Assembly: GCF_900566085.1 (NCBI RefSeq)
Contig: NZ_UPHT01000045.1
Coordinates: forward strand, 1 to 45,777
Reading direction: 5' to 3'
Source: Mycobacterium attenuatum
GTDB lineage: Bacteria; Actinomycetota; Actinomycetes; Mycobacteriales; Mycobacteriaceae
Length of the DNA: 45,777 bases
The translations under genes and the position numbers were made by a program. The notes under the pieces are model-generated. The model made no database searches. It was not told the origin of the DNA and saw only the letters and a list, made by a program, of their open reading frames with translations. The number at the start of each line of letters is the position of its first letter. The stretch's first letter is position 1. Below, in pieces: positions 8,536 through 16,341 of this stretch.

Positions 8536-10302
8536 ATGCAGCTGCGCTACATAAGTGTCCCGACGTTGATCGCTGAGGCCGGTGGGGATCCGTGGGCGAT
8601 CAACCAGAGCCTGCAAGCTGGTCAGCCGTTGCAGATTTCCCATCTAGCCGAAGCCTTTCACGCTGCGGGCAGATGCACCGCCGAGGCCGACGCCGCGTTC
8701 GAGCAAGCCCGGCGCCGGTTCGATGGGGCCTGGAATCATCAGAACGGTGACCACCCGATCAATGATTCTGCAGAAGTTCAGCGGACCGTCCAGTCGCTCG
8801 GTGCGCAGTCGCTGCAGTTGCCGAAGATCGGAGCCGACCTCGAAAACATTGCCGCCGCGTTGGCCGAGGCGCAGAAAAGCGCTGCTGGCCAGATCGCCGC
8901 GCTGGAGGCCCAATTGGGGCGGCTCGATGAATTGATTGGTCAGGCCGCCGAGATGGAAAAAGACATCCACCTCAGCGCTGCGGACAGGGACGCCCTCGAT
9001 ACGTTTGTCAACGCTTGTGAAGACGACGCGATCCGCGACACTAAGGCCGCTGTGGGCCAGCTAGAGGCGACTCGCAATGGCTACTCGGCCACATTGCAGA
9101 ACTCATTGTCCAGTTTGCGCGCCGACGGCTACGACCCCGCCAGTATCCAGGCGGTCGAGGGTCCGCAGTCGCCGGTGCCGGTACTGCCGGATGACCCTCA
9201 ACAGTTTGCGCGAGCATGGAGCGCTCTCACGCCGGAGCAAAAGGACGCCGAGTACCACCATAATCCGTTTATTGGCAACCATCCTGGAATGCCGTGGGAC
9301 CCGCCAGATCATCTCGGCAAAGACCACTACAATCGGCTGCACCTGTCAGACTTGCAACAGCACACCCAGGCCGATGTCGACCGAATGCAGCAGCGCGTCA
9401 ACCAACTCCTCAATGGGCTATACATGGGTGACCACAGCCAGTCGACCACCGACGAACTCAACGCCCTAAGGCCTCAATTGCTCGCGGCCCGACACACCCT
9501 GGAGGGCTACAAGACTGTGCAGGCCACCCTGAACCGCAACGACGGTGTAAAGCGCTACCTCGGCCTCATCGATGACAAAGGTCACGCGGCAGTAGCCATC
9601 GGGAACCCCGACTATGCCACGCGCAATGCCATCTTGGTGCCCGGCACCGGCCAAGACCTCTCAGCCTTTGAAGGCAGCGATTCCAAATCTCTGGCCATGT
9701 TCCGCGCCGCGCTGCGCGCCGACCCCAGCCTCAACCCGAGCGATGTCGCGGTCACGACGTGGATGGGCTACGACCGGCCGATGAATCTTTTCGAGGCCGC
9801 ATCCCCCGATCGGGCCCGCGCCGGTGCAGAGGCGCTCGATTCGTTCGAAAGCGGAATGCGGGCCTCCCATGTCGGTGGGCCGTCGATCGACACTGTGATC
9901 GGGCACAGCTACGGCTCAACGGAGGTCGGCGCAGCCGCGACAGGCGGGCACCATCTCGACGTCAATAACGTCATCGCGGTCGGCAGTCCCGGGATGCTCT
10001 CGCACCATGCCGGCGACTTGAATCTTGATGCCGGTGCCACCGTTTACGGCATGAGGGCGCGTAACGACATCATCGAAATGGTCACCGACCTGACCCTCGG
10101 TCATGACCCTGCGGCGTCGGAGTTTGGCGGGACACGGTTGGTGGCGGCGCCGGGCCCCAGCAGCGATCCGGTTGGATTGACGCCTAGCGTCGCGGCCCAT
10201 AGCAGCTACTGGGATTACGACAACCCGGCGCTGCGTAACATGGGCGCCGTTATCGCTGGCGTTCCGGCTCCCCAAGTCATTCCAAACGAGGGGGGACGTT
10301 AG
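8536..10302 (+). CDS. DUF1023 alpha/beta hydrolase, Rv0963c/Rv2079-like
   Basis: A 588-residue protein. The N-terminal half is helical and WXG100-like in feel (QISHLAEAFHAAGRCTAEAD, then PINDSAEVQRTVQSLGAQ and long Ala/Gln/Glu helices to about residue 210). The C-terminal part is a DUF1023 alpha/beta hydrolase: NAILVPGTGQDLS near 372, and the nucleophile elbow IGHSYGST with Ser458. Substrate is unknown. M. tuberculosis has two such proteins, Rv0963c and Rv2079, each next to a lipoprotein gene (lprP, lppJ), and the same pairing occurs here: a lipoprotein starts 5 bases after the stop. That suggests cell-envelope work. The start is the first ATG in frame; a weak ribosome site leaves this slightly uncertain. 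Confidence 0.85.
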   Translation: MQLRYISVPTLIAEAGGDPWAINQSLQAGQPLQISHLAEAFHAAGRCTAEADAAFEQARRRFDGAWNHQNGDHPINDSAEVQRTVQSLGAQSLQLPKIGADLENIAAALAEAQKSAAGQIAALEAQLGRLDELIGQAAEMEKDIHLSAADRDALDTFVNACEDDAIRDTKAAVGQLEATRNGYSATLQNSLSSLRADGYDPASIQAVEGPQSPVPVLPDDPQQFARAWSALTPEQKDAEYHHNPFIGNHPGMPWDPPDHLGKDHYNRLHLSDLQQHTQADVDRMQQRVNQLLNGLYMGDHSQSTTDELNALRPQLLAARHTLEGYKTVQATLNRNDGVKRYLGLIDDKGHAAVAIGNPDYATRNAILVPGTGQDLSAFEGSDSKSLAMFRAALRADPSLNPSDVAVTTWMGYDRPMNLFEAASPDRARAGAEALDSFESGMRASHVGGPSIDTVIGHSYGSTEVGAAATGGHHLDVNNVIAVGSPGMLSHHAGDLNLDAGATVYGMRARNDIIEMVTDLTLGHDPAASEFGGTRLVAAPGPSSDPVGLTPSVAAHSSYWDYDNPALRNMGAVIAGVPAPQVIPNEGGR

Positions 10303-10307
10303 GCGCA

Positions 10308-10934
10308 ATGAACCATCTGCACCGGCCATCTAGACTGCGCATCCTCACTGCTCTGTTGATCGCGATGTGGGTCGGTGCTTGCAGTCACGGCAGCCCGCTC
10401 GGGCCGCCCACACCTACAGGCGCCACCGTCCTTGGAGGCACACCCATGGAGTCAGCACCGGCACCGCCACCGGGATGGAAGTTGCAACCCGTGGTGCCCG
10501 AAACCCAGCAGCAAGCCCAAGACGCGCTGATTGGATACCTCACGAAGACCCTACAGAACCTTCCCCCGGGAACAACTATTGACGCCACCCGCTATAGCGG
10601 TGGAGCCAACACCGTCCCGTGCAAAGATGTCATCAGCGGTACGCCGCCCTTAGAGCTATCCACGGTCGGCGACCTCACGCCTCCTTCCGGCGCCGACGTG
10701 GATGCCATAATTGCGAAGACCGGCGACATCTGGAAAAGCTGGGGCTGGTACGTCTTCGAACGAGACGGCTTCTACAAGCCCAACCGGTTTGGATATTCCC
10801 CTGACGGCTACAGCTTGAGCATCGAAGCGACATCCCGACCGGGCTACCCGCCCACTCTCGGGGGAGTATCACCTTGCTTTCCCCCCGATGTTCCGAATGA
10901 TCGCAGCCCCTTTCCTATGATTCTCACTGCGTGA
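10308..10934 (+). CDS. Lipoprotein, LppJ/LprP-like (copy 1)
   Basis: A 208-residue secreted lipoprotein. The signal peptide RILTALLIAMWVGAC ends in a lipobox with the lipidated Cys at residue 25. The mature part has conserved blocks: PPPGWKLQPVVPETQQQAQ, GDIWKSWGWYVFERDGFYKP and a C-terminal CFPPDVPNDRSPFPMILTA. Function is unknown; in M. tuberculosis lppJ (Rv2080) and lprP (Rv0962c) sit next to the same hydrolase type. The gene begins 5 bases after the hydrolase stop, so the two are one operon. A paralogue of identical length follows at 11237, with most residues the same. Confidence 0.88.
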   Translation: MNHLHRPSRLRILTALLIAMWVGACSHGSPLGPPTPTGATVLGGTPMESAPAPPPGWKLQPVVPETQQQAQDALIGYLTKTLQNLPPGTTIDATRYSGGANTVPCKDVISGTPPLELSTVGDLTPPSGADVDAIIAKTGDIWKSWGWYVFERDGFYKPNRFGYSPDGYSLSIEATSRPGYPPTLGGVSPCFPPDVPNDRSPFPMILTA

Positions 10935-11236
10935 TGACACTGGGCAACCGTAATGGACAACCGATAGAACACTATCCACTGAAGTTGACGACCTACCGCC
11001 GAAAGTCCGTCGACTCGTGTCGGCGAAAGTGTCACTGGCGCAGGCTGAATCGCGCTGTCGGGCAACCTGTCAGCGGTCGTCGGGCAGATTGACAACGTTT
11101 CACTTTGGTGATGGTGTCGAGCCACCGTGGGTGACGTCGGCTTGCGAAAGTCGGTTGGCGCTGCGTTGATGGGGCTCGGGGTTTGTGCGCCGGGTGAGCG
11201 CTGGTCATCCTTAACGATGGAGGACATTGAACCCCG
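10935..11236. other. Spacer between duplicated lipoprotein genes
   Basis: A 302-bp non-coding spacer. Its first part (GGCAACCGTAATGGACAACC, about 10945-10965) resembles the sequence just after copy 2 (about 11871-11891), so the duplication included 3' flanking DNA. The 11-mer CATCCTTAACG occurs at 11206-11216 and again at 11874-11884. GGAGG at 11219-11223 lies about 13 bases before the copy 2 ATG. Confidence 0.5.
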
Positions 11237-11863
11237 ATGATCCGCGTCAGCCAACCACCATTTGCCGCATTTGCGGTTGCCCTCACGATCGTGCTGTTCG
11301 TCTGTGCCTGCAGTCAGGACAGCCCGCTCGGGCCGCCTACACCAGCCGGCGCCACCCCACTAGGAGGACCAACTATGGAATCCGGACCGCCGCCACCACC
11401 TGGATGGAAGCTCCAGCCCGCCATTCCCGAAACTCAGCAGCAGGCACAGGACATTGTGATCGGATACCTGAAGAAGACCCTGCAGGCGCTTCCACCGGGA
11501 ATAACGCTGGACGCCACGCGCTACAGCAGCGGCGCCACCGTCGCCCCGTGTCAGGATGTCACCAGCGGCACCTCGCCGATGGAACTGGCAACAAATGGCG
11601 ATCTGACATTCCCACCAGGTATCGACTCCGAAGCTCTCATCGTCAAGACCGGTGATATCTGGAAAAGCTGGGGCTGGTACGTCTACGAACGGGACGGCTT
11701 CTACAAACCGAATCGCTTTGGCTACGCACCAGACGGTTACATTCTGCAAATAGTGGCGCGATACAAGTCCGGGTATCCCCCTAGCCTTCAAGGTATTTCA
11801 CCTTGCTTTCCCCCCGATCTGCCCAGTGATCGCAGCCGTTTTCCGATGATTCTTACTGCGTGA
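11237..11863 (+). CDS. Lipoprotein, LppJ/LprP-like (copy 2)
   Basis: A 208-residue paralogue of the preceding lipoprotein. The signal peptide AAFAVALTIVLFVCAC carries a lipobox with the modified Cys at residue 25, followed by SQDSPLGPPTPAG. Shared blocks include PPPGWKLQPAIPETQQQAQ, GDIWKSWGWYVYERDGFYKP and CFPPDLPSDRSRFPMILTA. Two mature cysteines, one mid-protein (VAPCQDV) and one near the end (SPCFPP), are kept in both copies and may form a disulfide. The substitutions are spread along the length rather than clustered, and both frames are open, so both copies look maintained. The role is unknown; envelope attachment is inferred from the lipobox. Confidence 0.87.
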   Translation: MIRVSQPPFAAFAVALTIVLFVCACSQDSPLGPPTPAGATPLGGPTMESGPPPPPGWKLQPAIPETQQQAQDIVIGYLKKTLQALPPGITLDATRYSSGATVAPCQDVTSGTSPMELATNGDLTFPPGIDSEALIVKTGDIWKSWGWYVYERDGFYKPNRFGYAPDGYILQIVARYKSGYPPSLQGISPCFPPDLPSDRSRFPMILTA

Positions 11864-12082
11864 AACAGAGGGCCATCCTTAACGGACAACCAAAACGCTG
11901 CGGTGCAGGCCACCATGGGGATGCTGGCCGTACGATTGGCTCGATGAAAAGTTTTTCTGAATTGGTAGCGGTCGTCTGATCGAGGATGAACGTGATTCGG
12001 AAAGACACCGGAGTGCGCTGTCCCGCTTCGGCTGCCCCTGAGAAAACATGACGACGATGACCGTAGTTCGTGCCGAACTGGC

Positions 12083-12370
12083 ATGAAAGTTCTACTTCGG
12101 TGATGACGCGGTGTTGTTGGCCATGGACACCGCCGGGGTGAACACCGTCCTGGCAGCGCTGGTTCAGACTGAGCGCCAGGGATCGTCGCGAATAGCGCAC
12201 GACGGGAAGATTCACGAATTCCTGATCGATCCCGGCGCGGCTGACATCGAGCTGCACGACAGTTGTTGACGGCGTTGACTCATAGCAGCACCGGTGCGGG
12301 TCATTACTATGTCGACATTTCCGCACCCACCGAGACGCTTGTCCGCTCACGAAACGCGCACGTGCAGCCC
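12083..12370 (+). pseudogene. Frameshifted small gene of unknown function
   Basis: Reading from the ATG at 12083 gives a stop after six codons. Removing one A from the AAA run at 12086-12088 opens a frame beginning MKFYFGDDAVLLAMDTAGVN and continuing through IHEFLIDPGAADIELHD to a stop at 12267. A second frame then reads LLTALTHSSTGAGHYYVDIS and APTETLVRSRN to about 12360. The pieces look like one mycobacterial protein broken by an early one-base insertion and a later frameshift, with possible internal loss. The first break is in a homopolymer, so a sequencing error there is possible, but the second break needs another explanation. Beyond 12370 another frame, to 12515, is open without a recognised family. 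Confidence 0.45.
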
Positions 12371-12529
12371 CGGCAGCTGGGATCGGTGGGTCGACGCCGA
12401 AACGCTGCTGATCACAAACAATCCTGGCGGCCTCAGTCGAAGTCTCGAGGACTTCCCGTGGGACATGGGCATCCAGATTGTATGGGGCTGGCGTGCGCCG
12501 GCGCTCAATCCGTAACTCCCCCCACCCAC

Positions 12530-13606
12530 TCAGGCGTCGATGACCACCCGATCGCCTTTCGCTCGCGAAACGCAGACCAGCATTTCGTTCTGGCCCTCCG
12601 CGGCGCGCCCCCGACGATCAACCTCGCCGGCCAGCACCTTGACTTTGCAGGTCCCGCAGAACCCTTGCTGGCACGAATATGCCGTCGCCGGATCGCGATC
12701 GAGCATGACGCCCAGCGCCGACCGGTTGGCGGGCACGTCCAGCAGCCGCCGCGAGCGTGCCAGTTCCAGCTGAAACGGAACACCGTCGACCACGGGCGGG
12801 GGACCGAACCGCTCATAGTGCAAGGGCGCGTTAGCGTATCGGCCCCGCGCTACCCGCACGGACTCCAGCATCCCGCTCGGCCCGCACACATACACCGCCG
12901 TCGTCGGCCCGGCTTCGGCCAGCAGGTCCTCGGCGGTGGGGAAGCAGCCGCGTTCGTCGTCGGCCCACACGGTCACCCGATCCGGCGCCACCGCCACCAC
13001 TTCGTCCAGCAACGGCATGTAGCCCCGGCTCTGGCCGGCATATACTGCGCGCCAGTCGATTCCATGCTGATGGGCCAGCCGGATCATCGGCAGGATCGGG
13101 GTCACCCCGATGCCGCCGATGACGAACAACACGTCCCGTTCGTCGGTGACGAGGTAGAACGCGTTGCGTGGGCCGTCGAACATCAGCGTGTCGCCCTCGG
13201 CGAACGCCTCATGCATCTCTATCGAACCGCCTCCACCGTCGGCGATCCGGCGCACGGCGATGCGGTAGTCGGTGCGCCGCCCCGGCGGACCGCACAGTGA
13301 ATACTGCCGGCGGCGCCCCGACGGCAGCCGGACGTCGATGTGCGCTCCCGGGGTCCAGGATGGCAACAGCCCGCCGTCACGGTCGGCCAACGTCAACGCA
13401 ATCACGTCGGGGGCAACCAATTCACATTTGGCCACCACGGCGGCAGTGGTCCGCCGCACCGGCACTATCTGCGATGGCGACCACCGCGACGCCGAGGCAA
13501 AGCCGCCGAAAAGGGCACCCACGCCGCATAATGCGGTCAGCATGCGATCGCGCCGGCGGCGACCATACAGGTCGGCGGGCCTGCTGCTCCAAATAGTCTG
13601 CGCCAC
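12530..13606 (-). CDS. PDR/VanB-type flavin and 2Fe-2S reductase
   Basis: A 358-residue electron-transfer protein of the phthalate dioxygenase reductase/VanB type. Domains in order: N-terminal extension with a hydrophobic stretch (about 22-40), flavin-binding barrel with RQYSLCGPP (100-108), NAD(P)-binding fold with IGGIGVTPILPMI (163-175) and VCGPSGM (240-246), and a C-terminal plant-type ferredoxin domain with C312, C317, C320 and C345. It would take electrons from NAD(P)H and pass them directly to an oxygenase or desaturase. The GTG at 13606 was chosen because AGGGAG lies 6 bases upstream; the longer open frame overlaps the gene before it. It begins 10 bases after the EphD-like stop, last in the four-gene operon. 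Confidence 0.87.
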   Translation of the reverse strand: MAQTIWSSRPADLYGRRRRDRMLTALCGVGALFGGFASASRWSPSQIVPVRRTTAAVVAKCELVAPDVIALTLADRDGGLLPSWTPGAHIDVRLPSGRRRQYSLCGPPGRRTDYRIAVRRIADGGGGSIEMHEAFAEGDTLMFDGPRNAFYLVTDERDVLFVIGGIGVTPILPMIRLAHQHGIDWRAVYAGQSRGYMPLLDEVVAVAPDRVTVWADDERGCFPTAEDLLAEAGPTTAVYVCGPSGMLESVRVARGRYANAPLHYERFGPPPVVDGVPFQLELARSRRLLDVPANRSALGVMLDRDPATAYSCQQGFCGTCKVKVLAGEVDRRGRAAEGQNEMLVCVSRAKGDRVVIDA

Positions 13607-13616
13607 AACAAACTCC

Positions 13617-15368
13617 CTATGTCTGCCGAATATCGAAGCGCGCGAACAGCCGAACCAGCGACGGACTGATGCGGCGCAGCGCATACCCGAGCCGAGACTC
13701 GGCCGCGACGGGTAACACCGCCGGGCCGGCCCGCACCGCCCTGACAATGGCTTTGGCGGTGGCCTCCGGAGTGTAGTTGCGCCGTCGGTACGCGGCGTCG
13801 GCCCTGGCGCGGGCGCGCTCCTGCTGCTCGGCGGTCAGCCCCGCATAGACCGTGCTCTTGGCGATGTTGGTGTTGACGAAACCCGGGCACACCGCCGTGA
13901 CCGTGATGCCCTCATCGGCGAAGTCGGCGCGCATCGATTCGCTCAGCGCGAGCACCGCCGCCTTCGTGGTGCCGTAGGCGACCATCGATTTTGACGGCAC
14001 ATACGCCGCCGCCGAGGCCACATTGATGATCGTGCCCCCCTGACCGCGCTCGACCATCTGCGCTCCGAATGCTCGGCTGCCGTTGATGACGCCGCGAACA
14101 TTTACCCCGATGATGGTGTCCCAGTGCTCCGCTGTGGTCTCCAGAAACCGGCCGGCCATTCCGATGCCTGCGTTGTTGATCAGGATGTCGACCACACCGT
14201 GATGGTTACGCACTTGTGCGGCAAGGTCGTTCATCGCGGCTTCGTCACTGACGTCGGCCTGGTAGACCGCGGCCTCGGCGCCGGCTGCCCGCACCTCCTC
14301 CGCGGTATCGTTGGCGCCGGCCAAATCTCGGTCGACCATCACCACGGCACGCGCACCTTGGCGGGCCAACTCGACTGCGGTGGCCCGGCCGATCCCGGCA
14401 CCCGCCCCGGTGACCAATGCGAGTGTGCCTGGCACAGAGCGCGGTTGGGTGGACTCACCCGCCGGGGCCACGCCTTCGGTGATCATGTCGACCCACTCGC
14501 CGGTGAGCCGGGCGATGACGTCGGGACGCGAGGTCACCACCCAGTGCCCGCCCTCAATCGGCACGATCCTGTGCTCGGCCGGAATCGAGCCGGTGAATCG
14601 CTGCAGGGCGGGTGTCACGAAATAGTCCTGGCGTGCCACCAGCACCTGCACCGGGACGCCTGCCTGCGGCAGCCGTGCCGGCGAGGCCAGAAACGGTGCC
14701 GGCATGTTGGCGCGGTACAGGTTGAGCCCGTTGAGGTAGTCATCAAGGGACCGAGGCGATGCGCGGTGCTGGCTGCGGATGCTTGATCGGCCGATATGTT
14801 CAATGGCTTCAAGGACTTTCACCTGCGCCCGGGACCGGATCGCGATCTCCGGCGCAACCGGAAAAAGGAATAACCAGATGTAGGAGGAAGCCAGGACCTG
14901 ACGGGCGACGTCGGCGACGGCCCGCGACGTTCGCGGTGAGCGCAGAAACCGGCCCGCGTAGGCCAGATGCGGCCCGGAGATCGACGTGAACGACGCGATC
15001 CTGCCCAGCACGGAGTCGTCGGTGACCGCTGTCCAACCTTGGATCGACCCCCAGTCGTGCCCCAGCAGATGGACCTGGTCAACGCCGAGACTGTCGATCA
15101 CCGCGCCGACGTCGGAAACCAATTGGGGGAGCTTGTAACCCGACCGGCTGGCCGGCCGGCTCGATTCGCCGGCACCGCGCACGTCGTAGGCGACGACGTT
15201 GTATTTGGCGGGGTAGCGCTGATCAAGCTCCGCCGCGACGCCATCCCACACGCGGTGGTTGTCCGGGTAGCCGTGGACGGCGAGGATGGTCGGGCGCCGC
15301 GGGTCGATCTCGGTGTAGGCGTACACCGCTAGGGTCACGCCATCCGATGCGGTGACAGTACGGGCCAT
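13617..15368 (-). CDS. Alpha/beta hydrolase-SDR fusion, EphD-like
   Basis: A 583-residue two-domain protein with the layout of M. tuberculosis EphD (Rv2214c, about 590 residues). Residues 1-305 are an epoxide-hydrolase-type alpha/beta hydrolase: LAVHGYPDNHRVWDG and the nucleophile motif LLGHDWGSIQG, with Asp as nucleophile as in epoxide hydrolases. Residues 325-583 are a short-chain dehydrogenase: LVTGAGAGIGRATAVELA for NAD(P), NNAGIGMAGRF, and the catalytic YGTTKAAVLALSES. EphD has been linked to mycolic acid metabolism, so a lipid substrate is plausible. The ATG at 15368 was chosen because the longer frame overlaps the upstream gene. It lies 13 bases after that gene's stop. A paralogue rather than the true ephD is possible, since the neighbours differ. 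Confidence 0.85.
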   Translation of the reverse strand: MARTVTASDGVTLAVYAYTEIDPRRPTILAVHGYPDNHRVWDGVAAELDQRYPAKYNVVAYDVRGAGESSRPASRSGYKLPQLVSDVGAVIDSLGVDQVHLLGHDWGSIQGWTAVTDDSVLGRIASFTSISGPHLAYAGRFLRSPRTSRAVADVARQVLASSYIWLFLFPVAPEIAIRSRAQVKVLEAIEHIGRSSIRSQHRASPRSLDDYLNGLNLYRANMPAPFLASPARLPQAGVPVQVLVARQDYFVTPALQRFTGSIPAEHRIVPIEGGHWVVTSRPDVIARLTGEWVDMITEGVAPAGESTQPRSVPGTLALVTGAGAGIGRATAVELARQGARAVVMVDRDLAGANDTAEEVRAAGAEAAVYQADVSDEAAMNDLAAQVRNHHGVVDILINNAGIGMAGRFLETTAEHWDTIIGVNVRGVINGSRAFGAQMVERGQGGTIINVASAAAYVPSKSMVAYGTTKAAVLALSESMRADFADEGITVTAVCPGFVNTNIAKSTVYAGLTAEQQERARARADAAYRRRNYTPEATAKAIVRAVRAGPAVLPVAAESRLGYALRRISPSLVRLFARFDIRQT

Positions 15369-15381
15369 GGCTCCTCGATGC

Positions 15382-16290
15382 TCAGTGCGACGCTCGGGCC
15401 GCAGGGGATCGGGCCAGATACTCGACGGCACGTCCGACCCCGCCGAGCTGGGACGGGTGGAAGCGCGGCGTGTAGTAGGCGCCGATGACCCGCAGGAACT
15501 GGAAAGGCCCCGGCACCAATCCCCGTCGCGCCGCATCGAAGTAGTCGCGCCAGCGTGGTTGGGTGCCCGGCGGCAAGTGCGGGTCGACGGAGTACATGAA
15601 CCGCACGCCGCGGATGAACAACCACAGCATCGCCGGCGTGACCAGCAGCTGGGTGCGCACCTGTCGCCAGTACCCGGCCCGCAGGTGCTTCATGGTGTCG
15701 AAGGCGACCGCCTTGTGCTCGACCTCTTCCGCACCGTGCCAGCGCAGCAGGTCCAGCATCACCGGGTCGGTACCGAGGGCGTCGTGCTGCGGGGTGTCCA
15801 GAATCCATTCACCCAGAATGGCGGTGTAATGCTCGATGGCCGCCACGATCGAAACCTGCTCCAGCAACCAGCTCTGCCGTCGTCGCAGGCTCCACCGGGG
15901 CCGGTCACCGATCAGCTTGCCGAACAGCCAGCGGAGCTGATCGGTAAACGGTTTCGCGTCAATGCCTCTGGCGGCGAAGCGCTCGAGCACCCCGGAATGT
16001 GCCTGGGCATGCATGGCCTCCTGGCTGATGAATCCCTGCACGTCCAGCCGCAGCTGGTCGTCCTTGATCAGTGGCAGTGCCTTCTTGAACACCTCGACAA
16101 TGAACTCTTCGCCCGCCGGCAGCAGCAGATGCAGGACGTTGCAGAAGTGGGTGGTGAAGGGCTCGTTGGGCACGTAGTAGAACGGCAGCTTCGCCCAGTC
16201 GAACTCGACGTCGCGCGCCTGAAGGACGATTCGCTCGTGGTGCAGCGACGCGTCATGCGGGCCCGCCGCCTGGTCATCGACAGTGAACAT
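15382..16290 (-). CDS. PF10118/COG3687-type protein with a ferritin-like di-iron motif
   Basis: A 302-residue protein of the family annotated as predicted metal-dependent hydrolase (PF10118). What is visible is the ligand pattern of ferritin-like di-iron enzymes: E62 (in AGEEFIVEV), E91-x-x-H94 (QEAMHAQAH), E153 (AAIEHYTAI) and E189-x-x-H192 (EEVEHKAV). Spacings of 29 and 36 residues between the E and ExxH pairs suit a four-helix bundle. A di-iron oxygenase or aldehyde-processing role is therefore an inference. The ATG at 16290 follows GGGGAT at a good distance; the track start 11 codons earlier lacks one. It sits between the ligase-reductase and the EphD-like gene in one operon. Confidence 0.82.
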   Translation of the reverse strand: MFTVDDQAAGPHDASLHHERIVLQARDVEFDWAKLPFYYVPNEPFTTHFCNVLHLLLPAGEEFIVEVFKKALPLIKDDQLRLDVQGFISQEAMHAQAHSGVLERFAARGIDAKPFTDQLRWLFGKLIGDRPRWSLRRRQSWLLEQVSIVAAIEHYTAILGEWILDTPQHDALGTDPVMLDLLRWHGAEEVEHKAVAFDTMKHLRAGYWRQVRTQLLVTPAMLWLFIRGVRFMYSVDPHLPPGTQPRWRDYFDAARRGLVPGPFQFLRVIGAYYTPRFHPSQLGGVGRAVEYLARSPAARASH

Positions 16291-16341
16291 GGTGATCCCC
16301 CTGGACGGATGCGCCCTTACCACGAGTGCTCCACGTCGTGG

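Noticed and set aside
14124..14786. A 220-codon plus-strand frame opposite the EphD-like gene
   Set aside because: Antisense shadow, no start signal and no recognisable domain.
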